NCBI GenBank assembly: GCA_002304315.1
Contig: NEUO01000006.1
Span: forward strand, 1-53,917
Origin: Verrucomicrobiia bacterium Tous-C4TDCM
GTDB taxonomy: Bacteria > Verrucomicrobiota > Verrucomicrobiia > Verrucomicrobiales > Akkermansiaceae
Length of the DNA: 53,917 bases
Direction of reading: 5' to 3'
Shown here: positions 36,743-46,545 of the stretch, one piece after another
Layout: each line of letters opens with the position of its first letter
Position numbering within the stretch: position 1 is the first letter of the stretch
The notes under the pieces: model-generated
What the model was told of the DNA's origin: nothing
Databases searched by the model: none
Seen by the model: the letters and a program-made list of their open reading frames with translations, nothing else
Translations under genes and position numbers: made by a program

Positions 36743-37756
36743 ATGATCCGCACCGTTGTTTTCGACACCAAGCCCTATGACCGCGAAGCCCTCCAACAGG
36801 CGGCCGAGGGCGGTGCCATCGACTGGCGATTCATGGACTTCCGGCTTTCGGCCGAGACCGCGATGGCGGCGGAAGGCGCGGCGGCGGTCTGCATTTTCGT
36901 CAACGACCGCGCCGACCGGCCCTGTCTCACGGCGCTCGCCGCGCACGGCGTGAAGCACCTCGCGTTGCGCTGCGCCGGCTTCAACGGTGTCGATCTCGCC
37001 GCGGCGAAAGAACTCGGGCTCTCGGTAACGCGCGTGCCGGCCTACTCGCCCTACGCCGTCGCCGAGCACGCGGTCGCCCTGCTGCTCGCGCTCAACCGCA
37101 AGATCCCGCGCGCCAACAACCGGGTCCACGACCTCAACTTTTCGCTCCACGGCCTGGTCGGCTTCGACCTCCACGGCAAGACCGCGGGGATCGTCGGCAC
37201 GGGCAGGATCGGCCGCGTCGCCGCCCAAATCCTGCGCGGCTTCGGAATGCGCGTGCTGGCCTGCGATCCTTTCCCGTCGACCGACTGGGCGATCCAGCAC
37301 GGCGTGGAATACACCGACGCCCGGACCCTGGCCGCGTCATCCGACGTGGTCTCGCTGCACACCCCGCTGACTCCGGAAACGCGCCACCTCATCTGCCGCG
37401 AGACGCTGGACCTGATGAAACCCGGGGCCATCCTGATCAATGTCAGCCGCGGCGCGCTGATCGACACCACCGCGCTGATCGAGGCCCTCAAATCCGGCCG
37501 TCTCGGCGGCGTGGCGCTCGATGTCTATGAGGAGGAAGAGGGGGTCTTTTTCGAGGACCTCTCCGGCCAGATCCTGCAAGACGATGAACTCGCGCGGCTG
37601 CTGACTTTCCCCAACGTCCTGATCACCGCCCACCAGGCCTTCCTCACGAAAGAAGCGCTGGCTGAGATCGCCCGCGTCACCGTCGCCAATCTAACAGCCC
37701 ACGGTTCCGGTGCGCCCTTTCTTCCGGAGACCGCGCTGGTCGATGCCGTCCGTTGA
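36743..37756 (+). CDS. ldhA: D-lactate dehydrogenase (LdhA-type 2-hydroxyacid dehydrogenase)
   Basis: 337 residues from the ATG at 36743, preceded by AAGG at suitable spacing. It reduces pyruvate to D-lactate with NADH in the cytoplasm. The NAD-binding motif GTGRIGRVAAQIL is followed by DPFPS; catalytic residues are Arg236 (NVSRGALIDT), Glu in DVYEEEEGVFFEDLS, and His297 (TAHQAFLT), nearly the same numbering as E. coli LdhA. The DVYEEE...FFED stretch separates LdhA-type enzymes from other family members. It is divergent from the hydrolase gene and 133 bp upstream of a glycosidase-like gene. Confidence 0.92.
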   Translation: MIRTVVFDTKPYDREALQQAAEGGAIDWRFMDFRLSAETAMAAEGAAAVCIFVNDRADRPCLTALAAHGVKHLALRCAGFNGVDLAAAKELGLSVTRVPAYSPYAVAEHAVALLLALNRKIPRANNRVHDLNFSLHGLVGFDLHGKTAGIVGTGRIGRVAAQILRGFGMRVLACDPFPSTDWAIQHGVEYTDARTLAASSDVVSLHTPLTPETRHLICRETLDLMKPGAILINVSRGALIDTTALIEALKSGRLGGVALDVYEEEEGVFFEDLSGQILQDDELARLLTFPNVLITAHQAFLTKEALAEIARVTVANLTAHGSGAPFLPETALVDAVR

Positions 37757-37889
37757 TCATTCTGCAGGTTGCCCGATCATTTCCTCCAAATCGCCGCGCA
37801 TTCCCTCCGATGCCTTGAATCCACTTTGCCTCCAGGGGCGGCGGCGATGAGGATGAGGCGCTGGAGGTCCGGCGAAAAGAACCCGTGCG

Positions 37890-40800
37890 ATGAAGGAAAC
37901 CCGGATCGATGACTTCGCGACGACGGATGGCTGGAAGGCCTTCGCGTCGGGCGAGGCGGTGATGAAGATCTCCGTGGAAGCCGGCGCGCTGCGGCTCGAC
38001 TTCGATTTCCATGGCGGCGGCGGCTTCGTGGTGGCGCGCAAGGAATTCCGGCGGTCGATCCCCACCGACTACGCCTTCGCCTTCCGCGTTCATGGCGAGG
38101 CGCCGAAGAACAAGCTGGAGTTCAAGCTCGCCGATCCATCCGGCGGGAATGTCTGGCGCTGGCAGGAGGACGGGTTCGACTTCCGGAAGGTTCCGCGCGA
38201 ACTGCACTTGCATGGCAGCAGCATCGACTTCGCCTGGGGGCCGGCCGGTGGCGGGAGGATCCGCAAGCTTGGCGCGATCGAGTTCGTGATCAGCGCCGGC
38301 CCGGGCGGCAAGGGCACCGTGTGGATCGGGGACCTCCGCTTCCAGGACCGCACCATCCGCCGCAAGCCGGCGGTGACGGCATCGAGCTCGGCGGCGGGCT
38401 CCCATCCCGCGCTGCTGCTTTCCCCGCGATCGGAGGCCGAGTGGCGGCCGGCACCCGCGGACCGGCAGCCGTGGCTCGGCATCGACTTCCACGAGACGCG
38501 CGAGTACGGCGGCTTGATCATCGAATGGCTGCCCCGTCCGGCCCGGCGCGCATTCCTGGTGCAGGCCTCGGACGACGGCAAGCAGTGGCGGGATCTCCAC
38601 CGCGCGCGGGATGCCCGCGGCGCGCGCAGCTTCATCCATCTGCCGGTGACGCGGTCGCGCTTCCTGCGGCTGGCCTTCGAGGTGCCGCCGCCGGGACTGA
38701 AGCGGCTGGCGGTGCAGTCGTTCGCCTTCTCACGCACCTTGACCGATACCTTCCACGCGATCGCCGCGATCAGCCCGCGCGGCCGCTATCCCCGCTACTT
38801 CAGCCGCGAGCAGAGCTACTGGACCTGCGCCGGCGGGCCGGACGGCTTGACCTGCGCGCTGATCAACGAAGAAGGCATGGTCGAGCCCGACAAAGGAACC
38901 TTCTCGCTGGAGCCGTTCCTCGAGATCGATGGCAAATGGTTCACCTGGGCCGACGCGCGGCGCTCGGTCGTCATGGAGCCCGGCGGCTTGCCGATTCCAT
39001 CGGCGCGGTGGTCGATGCCGGGCATGAAACTGCGGATCACGGTCTTCGCCACCGGCCGCGGGGCAGAGGCGGTATTGTTCGTGCGCTACCGGTTGACCAA
39101 TACGGCCGACCACTCGCGCCGGGTCGGCCTTCATGTCGCCCTGCGACCCTTCCAAGTCACCCCGCCGTGGCAGGAGTGGAATCAGCTCGGCGGCGTCAGC
39201 AAGATCAGCTCGGTGGTTTGGAAAGACGGAGTGGCCTGGGTTAACGGCGACAAGGCGGTCGTCCCCTTGGGCGGGTCGCGGTCCTTCGGCGCGGCGACCT
39301 TCGAGCAGGGGGCGGTGATCGAGCATCTCGCGGCGGGAACCTTGCCCGGGGAGCCGGCGGTGATCGATGAATTCGGCTTTGCCTCCGCGGCGCTGGGTTT
39401 CGACATGGAGATCGCTGCGGGCGCGGATCGGGAGATCTACGTGGCCGTTCCGTTCGGCAGGAAAGCCACGGCGGAGAGCGTGAAGGAGATCGCCGCGATC
39501 CCCGGTGCCGCCCGGTTCGCGGAAGCGGTGCGGGTGATGAAGGAACGGCTCGGCGGAGTCGTTTTCCGGCTGCCACCGGGCGACGCCCGCGAGGCGGCGG
39601 CGACTTTCAAGACGGCGGCCGGGCAGATCCTGATCAACCGCGACGGCCCCGCTTTCCAGCCCGGACCGCGGCGCTACACCCGTTCGTGGATCCGCGACGG
39701 GGTGATCATGGGCGCGGCCATGCTGCGAGCCGGCGATCAGACCGCCTTGCCGGAATTCATCCGCTGGTATGCCCCCTTCCAACGCCGGACCGGCTTCGTG
39801 CCGTGTTGTGTCGATCGCAACGGGCCCGACTGGCTGGTCGAGCACGACAGTCACGGCCAGTTGATCTACGGCGTCGCGGAAAGCTTCCGCTTCACCGACG
39901 ACAAAGGCTTTCTCAAGGACCTCTGGCCGCACGTGAAGAAGGCGGCGAACTTCATCGTGAAGCTCCGCGCGCAACGGCTGACCGAGGAATACCGCGGGCC
40001 GGACAAGATCGACCGCTTCGGCCTGCTGCCGGAGTCGGCCAGCCACGAGGGCTACCTCGCCCATCCGGTGCATTCCTACTGGGACGATTTCTGGGGCGTG
40101 CGCGGGCTGCTCGATGCGGCGGCGATCGCGGCGGCGTTGGGCAAGCGGGCGGATGCCGCTTTTTTCAAGGAGCAGGCGCGCGGCTTCGGGGCGGACTTGC
40201 ACGCGTCGATCCTCGCGGTGATCGCGGAGAAAGGCCTGAACTACATCCCGGGTTCGGTCGAGTGGGCGGACTTCGATCCCACTGCGACCGCGAACGCGAT
40301 CGGCCTGCTGCAAGCGATGGACGATCTCCCGCGCGGGCCGCTCGACGCGATGTTCGATCTCTTCGTCCACGACTTCCGCCGCAAGCACTCCGGCGAGATG
40401 GAATGGAACAACTACACCGCCTACGAGATCCGGATCGTCGGGGCGCTGGTGCGGCTCGGCAAGCGGGCGGAGGCGAATGAGTTGTTAGGCCGCTTCCTCG
40501 ACGACCGCCGGCCGCTGCGTTGGAACCAGTGGCCGGAAATCTCGTGGCGCGACCCGCGCAGCCCCGGCCACCTCGGCGACGTGCCGCACACCTGGATCGC
40601 CGCCGAGTTCATGCTCGCCTTCGCCAGCATGTTCGCCTTCGAGCGCGAGTCGGATGACGCGCTGGTGATCGGCGCGGGCCTGCCCTTGGCATGGGTCGCC
40701 GCAAGAGGTGGGATCAAGGTGATCGGGCTGGGCACCTGGCACGGGTCGCTCGATCTTTCGATCACGATCCGGGGTGAAATGGTCATCGAACTCGGTGGCG

Positions 40801-40973
40801 GGCTGCGCGTTCCACACGGTGGCTTCGTGCTACGCCCGCCTTGCCCCGCAGCGATTCGTTCGGTCACCGTCAACGACCAGGCATTGGAAAAATTCGGCCC
40901 GGATGAAGTGACGGTCCACACGTTGCCGGCGACCGTCCGCATTGCCTTTGAAACACCGATCCCGGAGAAGTGA
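37890..40973 (+). CDS. Large cytoplasmic glycoside hydrolase-like protein, unassigned
   Basis: 1,027 residues without a signal peptide. Residues 1-150 and 150-290 look like two beta-sandwich carbohydrate-binding units, the second discoidin-like (PWLGIDFHETREYGGLIIEW, FLVQASDDGKQWRDL, SRFLRLAFEVP). A beta-supersandwich (about 290-560) and an (alpha/alpha)6 barrel (about 570-940) follow, the plan of GH15/GH63/GH94/GH37-type enzymes. Candidate active-site stretches are YTRSWIRDGVIMGA, HDSHGQLIYGV and SVEWADFDPTATANA. The next gene overlaps its stop by one base (TGATG), so the pair is translationally coupled to a GH94 phosphorylase and probably supplies or consumes the same oligosaccharide. Family is not recognised. 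Confidence 0.8.
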   Translation: MKETRIDDFATTDGWKAFASGEAVMKISVEAGALRLDFDFHGGGGFVVARKEFRRSIPTDYAFAFRVHGEAPKNKLEFKLADPSGGNVWRWQEDGFDFRKVPRELHLHGSSIDFAWGPAGGGRIRKLGAIEFVISAGPGGKGTVWIGDLRFQDRTIRRKPAVTASSSAAGSHPALLLSPRSEAEWRPAPADRQPWLGIDFHETREYGGLIIEWLPRPARRAFLVQASDDGKQWRDLHRARDARGARSFIHLPVTRSRFLRLAFEVPPPGLKRLAVQSFAFSRTLTDTFHAIAAISPRGRYPRYFSREQSYWTCAGGPDGLTCALINEEGMVEPDKGTFSLEPFLEIDGKWFTWADARRSVVMEPGGLPIPSARWSMPGMKLRITVFATGRGAEAVLFVRYRLTNTADHSRRVGLHVALRPFQVTPPWQEWNQLGGVSKISSVVWKDGVAWVNGDKAVVPLGGSRSFGAATFEQGAVIEHLAAGTLPGEPAVIDEFGFASAALGFDMEIAAGADREIYVAVPFGRKATAESVKEIAAIPGAARFAEAVRVMKERLGGVVFRLPPGDAREAAATFKTAAGQILINRDGPAFQPGPRRYTRSWIRDGVIMGAAMLRAGDQTALPEFIRWYAPFQRRTGFVPCCVDRNGPDWLVEHDSHGQLIYGVAESFRFTDDKGFLKDLWPHVKKAANFIVKLRAQRLTEEYRGPDKIDRFGLLPESASHEGYLAHPVHSYWDDFWGVRGLLDAAAIAAALGKRADAAFFKEQARGFGADLHASILAVIAEKGLNYIPGSVEWADFDPTATANAIGLLQAMDDLPRGPLDAMFDLFVHDFRRKHSGEMEWNNYTAYEIRIVGALVRLGKRAEANELLGRFLDDRRPLRWNQWPEISWRDPRSPGHLGDVPHTWIAAEFMLAFASMFAFERESDDALVIGAGLPLAWVAARGGIKVIGLGTWHGSLDLSITIRGEMVIELGGGLRVPHGGFVLRPPCPAAIRSVTVNDQALEKFGPDEVTVHTLPATVRIAFETPIPEK

Positions 40974-43900
40974 TGATGAAAGATCCAACACCTGCCGACT
41001 TCCCTTTTCGTGCCGCCAGCCCATCCGGCATGAGCGTCGAGTTGAACGCCAATGGCTCGGTCCGTCGGATGGACTGCGGCGATATCATGCTCAATGTCTT
41101 CCTGGGCAATCAGGCCGAAGGCGGCCCGGTCAATATCCACCTGCGTCGGCTCGGCGAAGCGGTGGAGACCATCCCGCTGTTAGGCCCCGGCAGTCCGGCA
41201 TTGTGCCAGACCGACAGCCGCGGGATCCATGCGGCTGGCAAGTGGAACGATCTCTTATTCCGGGTGCGCCTCGTGCTCGCCGAATCCGCCAAGGCGTGGT
41301 TCTGGCAAGTCGAAGTGGAGAACACCGGAACAAGCGCCGTCACCTGTGATCTGATCCACACGCAGGACGTCGCCATCGCCCACTACGGCGCGACGCGCCT
41401 GAACGAGTTCTACGTGAGTCAATACGTGGACCACAGCCCGCTCAACCACGCCGTGGCCGGCATGGCCGTCGCATCGCGGCAGAACCAACCGATGGGGGGA
41501 CGCTTCCCGTGGACCGTCATCGGAGCGCTCGGGAAAGGGGTCTCATGGTCCACCGACGCGCTTCAATTTCACGGCATGGCGACCCGCGCGGGAAAGCCAG
41601 CCGTGGCACTGGTGGCGGGTCTTCCGGGGGAGCGCCTGCAACACGAGCATTCGCTGGTCGCCATCCAGGACGAACCCTTCGTGCTCGAGCCCGGCGCGAG
41701 ATCCCAACGCGGTTTCTTCGGCTGGTTCGAAGCCGACAAGCCTGCCGCCACTTCCGCAGAGGACGCCCGTTGGATCGATGCCGCGCTGGCGCTGCCCGAA
41801 GCCGCCTGCCCGCCTTGGCCACCTGAAGCTCCGGCAAGTCGCCCCGCTTCCAGCCTCTTCTCGACCGCGCCCTTGTTGGAGGCGGAGCCGCTCGATCCGG
41901 CGGAGATCCGCGATTACTTCGGGGCGGAACAACGCCATGCGGAGATTAAAGGCGGCCGGACATGGTCGTTCTTCACCGCCGCCGGAGCCCATGTGGTGCT
42001 CATGGAAAAGGAGCTCAAGGTGCTCCGCCCTCACGGCATGATCCTGCGGTCCGGTGGCTCTCTCACACCCGACGAATCGGCTCTTGTTTCCACCGCGTGG
42101 ATGAACGGTGTCTTCCATTCGATGGTCACCCAGGGCCACGTCAGCATCAATCGCTTCCTCTCGACCTGTCACAGCTACCTCGGACTTTTCCGGAGTCACG
42201 GACAACGGGTGTTTATCGAAAGCAACGATGGCTGGAGATTGTTAGATAAGCCGTCGGCATTCGAAATGAAGCCGGATTCCTGCCGGTGGATCTACAAGCA
42301 CAGCGGCGGTGTGATCGAAGTGACCTCCTCCGCCCCAGGTGACTGTCACGAGCTCCGTCTCTCCCTGGTCGTCCTTGAGGGCGCTCCCGTCCGATTCCTG
42401 ATCTCCCACCACGTTGCCCTGAATGGCGACGACGGAAGCGCTTCGATTCCCGCGGTTTTCGAGCGGACCGATAACTCCGCGGTAGTCCGTGCGATACCCG
42501 ACAGCGATGTCGGCCGGCGCTTTACGCGAGGAAGGTTCACGGTGGACGCAACTGCGGGCACGGGCATTGATCAGATCGGCGGCGACGAGTTGCTTTTCCC
42601 GGATGGAGCTTCGCAAAACCAGCCGTTCCTTTGCTTTGTCACCGCACCTTCGACCGCGGTCGCACTCACCATCCGCGGCGATCTGATCGAGGAGGCTGTC
42701 GAGCAAGTCGGGAGCTTTTGGGATACCATCGCATGCCATTTGAAGATCGCCGCGCCAAAGACCAGCCCCCTCGCCGCGGCAGCGGAACGCGCGGGCACGA
42801 TTTTCCCGTGGTTCATCCACAACGCGCTGATTCATTATCTATCTCCGCGCGGTTTGGAGCAGTACTCCGGCGGTGGCTGGGGCACGCGTGATATCTGTCA
42901 GGGACCGGTCGAACTCCTCCTCGCACTTGGCCGCTTCGAGCCGCTCCGCGATCTGTTGTGCCGGGTCTTTCGCCAACAGAATTCCGACGGCGATTGGCCG
43001 CAGTGGTTCATGTTTTTCGAACGCGAGCGGAACATCCGGCCGGGGGATTCCCATGGCGATATCGTTTACTGGCCGCTGCTTGCGCTCGCCCAATACCTCT
43101 CCGCCACCGGCGATGCGAGTTTGCTGGATGAAGCGCTGCCGTTCTTCCACCAGGATCCGAATGCCGCCGAAGTCGCGAGCATCGGCGATCACGTCACGCG
43201 GGCCCTTGATCTGATCCATCGCCGGGTCATCGAAGGCACGGGCCTGGCAGCCTACGGCCATGGCGATTGGAATGACTCGCTCCAGCCCGCCAAACCCGAC
43301 ATGCGCGAGCGACTCTGCAGTTCGTGGACCGTCACACTCAGCTATCAGACCCATGTCGCGCTGGCGGCTGCCTTCAGGCATCTTGGAGACGAGGAACGAG
43401 CCGGGGTTCTTGAGACGCAGGCGGTAGCGATTCTCGATGAATTCCAGCGTGTCCTCATCGTGGACGAGGTCATCACCGGGCTCGTCTATTTCCACGAAGC
43501 GGGAAAAGCCGATTACCTCCTTCACCCCCGCGACCGCATCACGGGATTGTCCTACAGCCTGCTACCGATGATCCACGCGATCATCAACGACATGCTCAGT
43601 CCGGAACAAGCGGAGACCCACCTCGGGATCATCCGGGATCACCTGCTGGGACCGGATGGCGCGCGCCTGTTCGACCGGCCGATGGCTTATCAGGGCGGCT
43701 TGATGAGAAATTTCCAACGGGTCGAGAGCGCGAGCTTTTTCGGTCGCGAGATCGGCGTCATGTACATGCACGCTCACCTCCGTTACTGCGAGGCACTTGC
43801 TCGTTTCGGCGATGCGGCTGCGTTCTTCCGCGCGCTCGGTCAGTTCAATCCGATCGCCATCCGCGAGCTGGTTCCCTCCGCCGCGCCGCGCCAGGCGAAC

Positions 43901-44341
43901 TGTTACTATTCGAGCTCCGATGCTGCGTTCGCCGACCGTTACGCGGCCTTCGATGATTACGAAAAGGTGAACCTTGGGGAGATCCCGCTGGAAGGTGGCT
44001 GGCGGGTTTATTCCAGCGGCGCCGGCATCGGCACCCGGCTGATCATGCAGTGTTTCCTTGGCTTGCGGGTGGAGAAGTCCGCCTTGTTCGTGGATCCCGT
44101 GATTGCTCCGGACCTGGATGGCTTGAACGTATGCCTTCAGCTCGGCCGGAGTAGGATCGAGGTGGTTTACCGCACCGGCAGGACGGGGTGCGGGCCGGTC
44201 TCGATCGACCTCAACGGCAGTGCGCTTGAGTTCATCCGCGAGAAAAATCCCTATCGCACTGCAGGCGTCCGGATCCCGATGGAGTCGTGGAACGACCGTC
44301 TAACAAGTGGCACGAACCGGATGACGATCACGCTTGAGTAG
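40973..44341 (+). CDS. GH94 phosphorylase, 1,2-beta-oligoglucan phosphorylase-like
   Basis: 1,122 residues from the ATG at 40973, with GGAG at 40964-40967 as ribosome site; an ATG at 40976 is equally possible. No signal peptide, so it acts in the cytoplasm, splitting a beta-glucan oligosaccharide with phosphate to release glucose 1-phosphate. The general acid is expected at Asp768 in GHGDWNDSLQP; GTRDICQGPVELLL and HGDIVYWPLLALAQYL are GH94 elements. The length (about 1,100, against 800 for cellobiose phosphorylase) and the RDxCQGP form point to the 1,2-beta-oligoglucan phosphorylase group. GH94 membership is firm; linkage specificity is inferred. Stop codon is TAG. Confidence 0.85.
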   Translation: MMKDPTPADFPFRAASPSGMSVELNANGSVRRMDCGDIMLNVFLGNQAEGGPVNIHLRRLGEAVETIPLLGPGSPALCQTDSRGIHAAGKWNDLLFRVRLVLAESAKAWFWQVEVENTGTSAVTCDLIHTQDVAIAHYGATRLNEFYVSQYVDHSPLNHAVAGMAVASRQNQPMGGRFPWTVIGALGKGVSWSTDALQFHGMATRAGKPAVALVAGLPGERLQHEHSLVAIQDEPFVLEPGARSQRGFFGWFEADKPAATSAEDARWIDAALALPEAACPPWPPEAPASRPASSLFSTAPLLEAEPLDPAEIRDYFGAEQRHAEIKGGRTWSFFTAAGAHVVLMEKELKVLRPHGMILRSGGSLTPDESALVSTAWMNGVFHSMVTQGHVSINRFLSTCHSYLGLFRSHGQRVFIESNDGWRLLDKPSAFEMKPDSCRWIYKHSGGVIEVTSSAPGDCHELRLSLVVLEGAPVRFLISHHVALNGDDGSASIPAVFERTDNSAVVRAIPDSDVGRRFTRGRFTVDATAGTGIDQIGGDELLFPDGASQNQPFLCFVTAPSTAVALTIRGDLIEEAVEQVGSFWDTIACHLKIAAPKTSPLAAAAERAGTIFPWFIHNALIHYLSPRGLEQYSGGGWGTRDICQGPVELLLALGRFEPLRDLLCRVFRQQNSDGDWPQWFMFFERERNIRPGDSHGDIVYWPLLALAQYLSATGDASLLDEALPFFHQDPNAAEVASIGDHVTRALDLIHRRVIEGTGLAAYGHGDWNDSLQPAKPDMRERLCSSWTVTLSYQTHVALAAAFRHLGDEERAGVLETQAVAILDEFQRVLIVDEVITGLVYFHEAGKADYLLHPRDRITGLSYSLLPMIHAIINDMLSPEQAETHLGIIRDHLLGPDGARLFDRPMAYQGGLMRNFQRVESASFFGREIGVMYMHAHLRYCEALARFGDAAAFFRALGQFNPIAIRELVPSAAPRQANCYYSSSDAAFADRYAAFDDYEKVNLGEIPLEGGWRVYSSGAGIGTRLIMQCFLGLRVEKSALFVDPVIAPDLDGLNVCLQLGRSRIEVVYRTGRTGCGPVSIDLNGSALEFIREKNPYRTAGVRIPMESWNDRLTSGTNRMTITLE

Positions 44342-44719
44342 GTTTTCCTCCAATGAGCCAAACAAAGCGCCACTGGTGTTTAGCCGATACATTCCCGACG
44401 ACTGGCCGGCATGCGGCGGGTCCATGAAGGGCGCGTGACAACGGGTGCTTGAAGCAAATGGGAGGCCTTGGTCGCGGGGGCGTCCATATGGAGTGCGACG
44501 GCACGACGTCGCTTTGGCTTTGGGTGCGTTGCTCCTCGCCCAGGTGGCTGCGGACCGGCCGGGAAGGTGATCCGTGGCCAGCCGAACGGAGCGTCCGCCA
44601 CCGTAGCAAAAGCTGCGTCCTGCCGCAGCACTCCATGGGTTCAAGCGTCGGACCGCACAAGATGGGATCTTCGAAGATGGCTCGAATTACGCCTCCAGGC
44701 CGCGCCGATGGATTACGCT
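44342..44719. other. 378-bp gap without a credible gene
   Basis: Lies between the convergent GH94 gene and GH2-like lipoprotein gene. Frames that span it on both strands are Arg/Ser/Pro-rich and match no family. The only structure seen is the inverted-repeat element at 44488-44636. The first 145 bases show nothing recognisable, and no intrinsic terminator is evident for either convergent gene. Confidence 0.7.
44488..44636. repeat. 149-bp palindrome-ended intergenic element
   Basis: The left end begins ATGGAGTGC and contains the hairpin GCGACG-gcacga-CGTCGC then TTTGG. The right end, read on the opposite strand, begins ATGGAGTGC and contains the hairpin GCTGCG/CGCAGC (44612-44629) then TTTTGC. 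The ends are therefore imperfect ~30-base inverted repeats, each with an inner stem-loop. No transposase or coding frame is inside. It resembles REP/MITE-type elements; I recall comparable 'ATGGAGTGC' hairpin repeats in verrucomicrobial intergenic DNA, which a genome search would test. Confidence 0.65.
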
Positions 44720-46063
44720 TCACTTCACCTCGAACGGCATGTTCGCCGTCGCGGCGTGACCCTTGCCGTCCTTGACCCAGACGTGGAGCCGGTAAATCCC
44801 GGGCTTGGCGGGGGCTTTCACGGCGACGCGATCGCCGGACGGCTCGGCGATCGTGCCGGTGATCGCTTTCGGCATCGGCGGGGCCTTGTGGCCGTCGTGG
44901 CTTTTTGGTTCGGGCAGCACGGCCCAGTGAAAGGCGAGGGGATCGCCCTCGGGATCGGTGGCCTGCACGGTGGCTTCGAACGGGCTGTTAGGCGCCAGGG
45001 CCGTCGGGGGAACGCCGAGGACGGGCTGGATGTCCGGAACCCGGTTGGCCGGCTTTTTTCCGCTCCACAGTTCCTGGAGCGTGTCGGCGGCGTTCGTCGT
45101 ATCGCCTTCGTGCGTGATCAGGCCGAACCACGTGGCGCTCGCTTCGAACTTCCAGCCCCAGAGGAAGACATAGCTCCCGAGGCAGCCGCCGTCGTTGGAG
45201 ATCACGGTCTCGTATGCCTTGCGGATCATTGCCGCCTTGTCGCTGCTGGTTTGCTCGATGGGTGCGCCGGACTTTGCCTTGGGACTTTCCCAGAACCCGC
45301 GCGGACCCCATTCGGTGAGCATCCAAGGACGCTTCCAGCCGACATTCTCCAAATGCTTCCGCAGTCCCATGACGCCGCCGTAGGTGTTAACGCCGAGGAA
45401 ATCGAGATGCGGCACGTGGTCCATCAGTCCTTTCACCTTCGCCTCGTTCGCTCCCGCCACCGCGGTGTAGGTGGGGTGCGCGGGGTCCAGTTCCTTGACG
45501 AGTTTCGCGAGGCGGTCGAGCTGCTGCCAGAGCGGGATGTTGGTTCCGTCGCCTTCGATCTCGTTGCCGACCCCCCACGCGAGCAGGGCAGGGTGATCAC
45601 GGTAACGCAGGACTTCCTCGCGGACCCGGGCGGCCTGCTTGGCGCAGTGTTCGGGGTTCGCGTAGGAGAACCACGAGCACTCCGACTCCAGCCAGATCCC
45701 GGCGCTGACGGTCAGCCCGAGCGATTCCGCCTGATCGAGGATTTGCTTCAGACCGCCGGTGGTCCAGGTCCGGGTCGAGTTCGCACCGCGGGCGGCCAGT
45801 TGTTCCAAGTTGCCGCTGCCGCCGGCTCCTTTGACAAAGTAAGGTTTTCCGCCGCGCGTCATGCCCTTCACGGCGTCCACGGTCACCGGGATGGCGGCGG
45901 GCTTGCCCGGCTGCACGGGTGCTTCCTCGCCCGGCGGTTTGGCGACAACTTCCGCGGAAGCCACGGCCGTCTTCGATTCGCGGCAAGTGGTCAGCGCCGC
46001 GGCGGCGAGCGCGAGGCAGGCGGCATGGCGGAGATGGTTAGGCAGGAGAGAGGGGCGGAACAT
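44720..46063 (-). CDS. GH2/GH5-like TIM-barrel lipoprotein glycosidase
   Basis: 447 residues. The N-terminus has a long signal segment ending in LTTC, a possible lipobox, so the protein may be membrane-anchored. The catalytic domain (about 60-330) is a clan GH-A barrel: KPYFVKGAGGS, GANSTRTWT, the acid/base Glu in WGVGNEIEGDG, and the nucleophile Glu in WMLTEWGPRGFW. A beta-sandwich C-terminal domain (about 355-447) follows and ends HVWVKDGKGHAATANMPFEV. Relatives include GH2 C-terminal domains and GH72-like glucanosyltransferases. It lies convergent to the GH94 gene and could release oligosaccharides for it, but the substrate is unknown. Confidence 0.8.
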   Translation of the reverse strand: MFRPSLLPNHLRHAACLALAAAALTTCRESKTAVASAEVVAKPPGEEAPVQPGKPAAIPVTVDAVKGMTRGGKPYFVKGAGGSGNLEQLAARGANSTRTWTTGGLKQILDQAESLGLTVSAGIWLESECSWFSYANPEHCAKQAARVREEVLRYRDHPALLAWGVGNEIEGDGTNIPLWQQLDRLAKLVKELDPAHPTYTAVAGANEAKVKGLMDHVPHLDFLGVNTYGGVMGLRKHLENVGWKRPWMLTEWGPRGFWESPKAKSGAPIEQTSSDKAAMIRKAYETVISNDGGCLGSYVFLWGWKFEASATWFGLITHEGDTTNAADTLQELWSGKKPANRVPDIQPVLGVPPTALAPNSPFEATVQATDPEGDPLAFHWAVLPEPKSHDGHKAPPMPKAITGTIAEPSGDRVAVKAPAKPGIYRLHVWVKDGKGHAATANMPFEVK

Positions 46064-46315
46064 GGGTGGAAAGCGGTGGCGGCTCGGTGGATGGGGTGAA
46101 AACCGTGGGCCGTGTCCGGTGAAGCGGCGGCGACGCGATAGTCAGTCGGCCCGGGATTGTCGATTCGGATCGTCCAGCCTGCCGCCGGAGGACTGCCATG
46201 TCAGGGTGAGCCCCATGCCTCGTTCCAATGCCCGTCCTCGTTCGGGCCGCCATGCCGCAGGGACCGGACTCACGCAAGAAAGTTGAACCATGGGGAGCTG
46301 TCGAATTGCCTCAGC

Positions 46316-46522
46316 ATGTGCCTGCTGTGCTTCTGCGTGGGAACTGCGGGCGCGGTATTGTTCGGCGTGGCGGTGAAACCGGGCGGCTTGCCGCCGTTCC
46401 TGCTGACGTGGGAGATCGTCGCCGGGGTTTTGGCCGCATAGGTGATCGTCGGGGTGGCGGGGCCGGTGATGTCGGTGGTCCGATTGCAGCGGCTGCAGCC
46501 CGAGGAGGCGTTTCGGAATTGA
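46316..46522 (+). pseudogene. Fragment resembling the C-terminus of a DevC/FtsX-type ABC permease
   Basis: In one frame, MCLLCFCVGTAGAVLFGVAV, then GGLPPFLLTWEIVAGVLAA, then TAG (46439-46441), then VIVGVAGPVMSVVRLQ and a final LQPEEAFRN before TGA. The end pattern (two hydrophobic helices, GLP..LT, then ..LxPxEAFR) matches the last helices of FtsX/DevC ABC permeases, which end DPAEAxR. The 5' part of such a gene is absent upstream, so this looks like a truncated remnant with an internal stop. The rest of 46064-46580 shows no other gene. Confidence 0.45.
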
Positions 46523-46545
46523 TTCCCCGCGATCCAACCACCCGG

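Noticed and set aside
44468-46099. 543-codon plus-strand frame over the GH2-like gene and the repeat element
   Set aside because: Antisense shadow. The first part translates the palindromic element, which gives spurious proteins on both strands.
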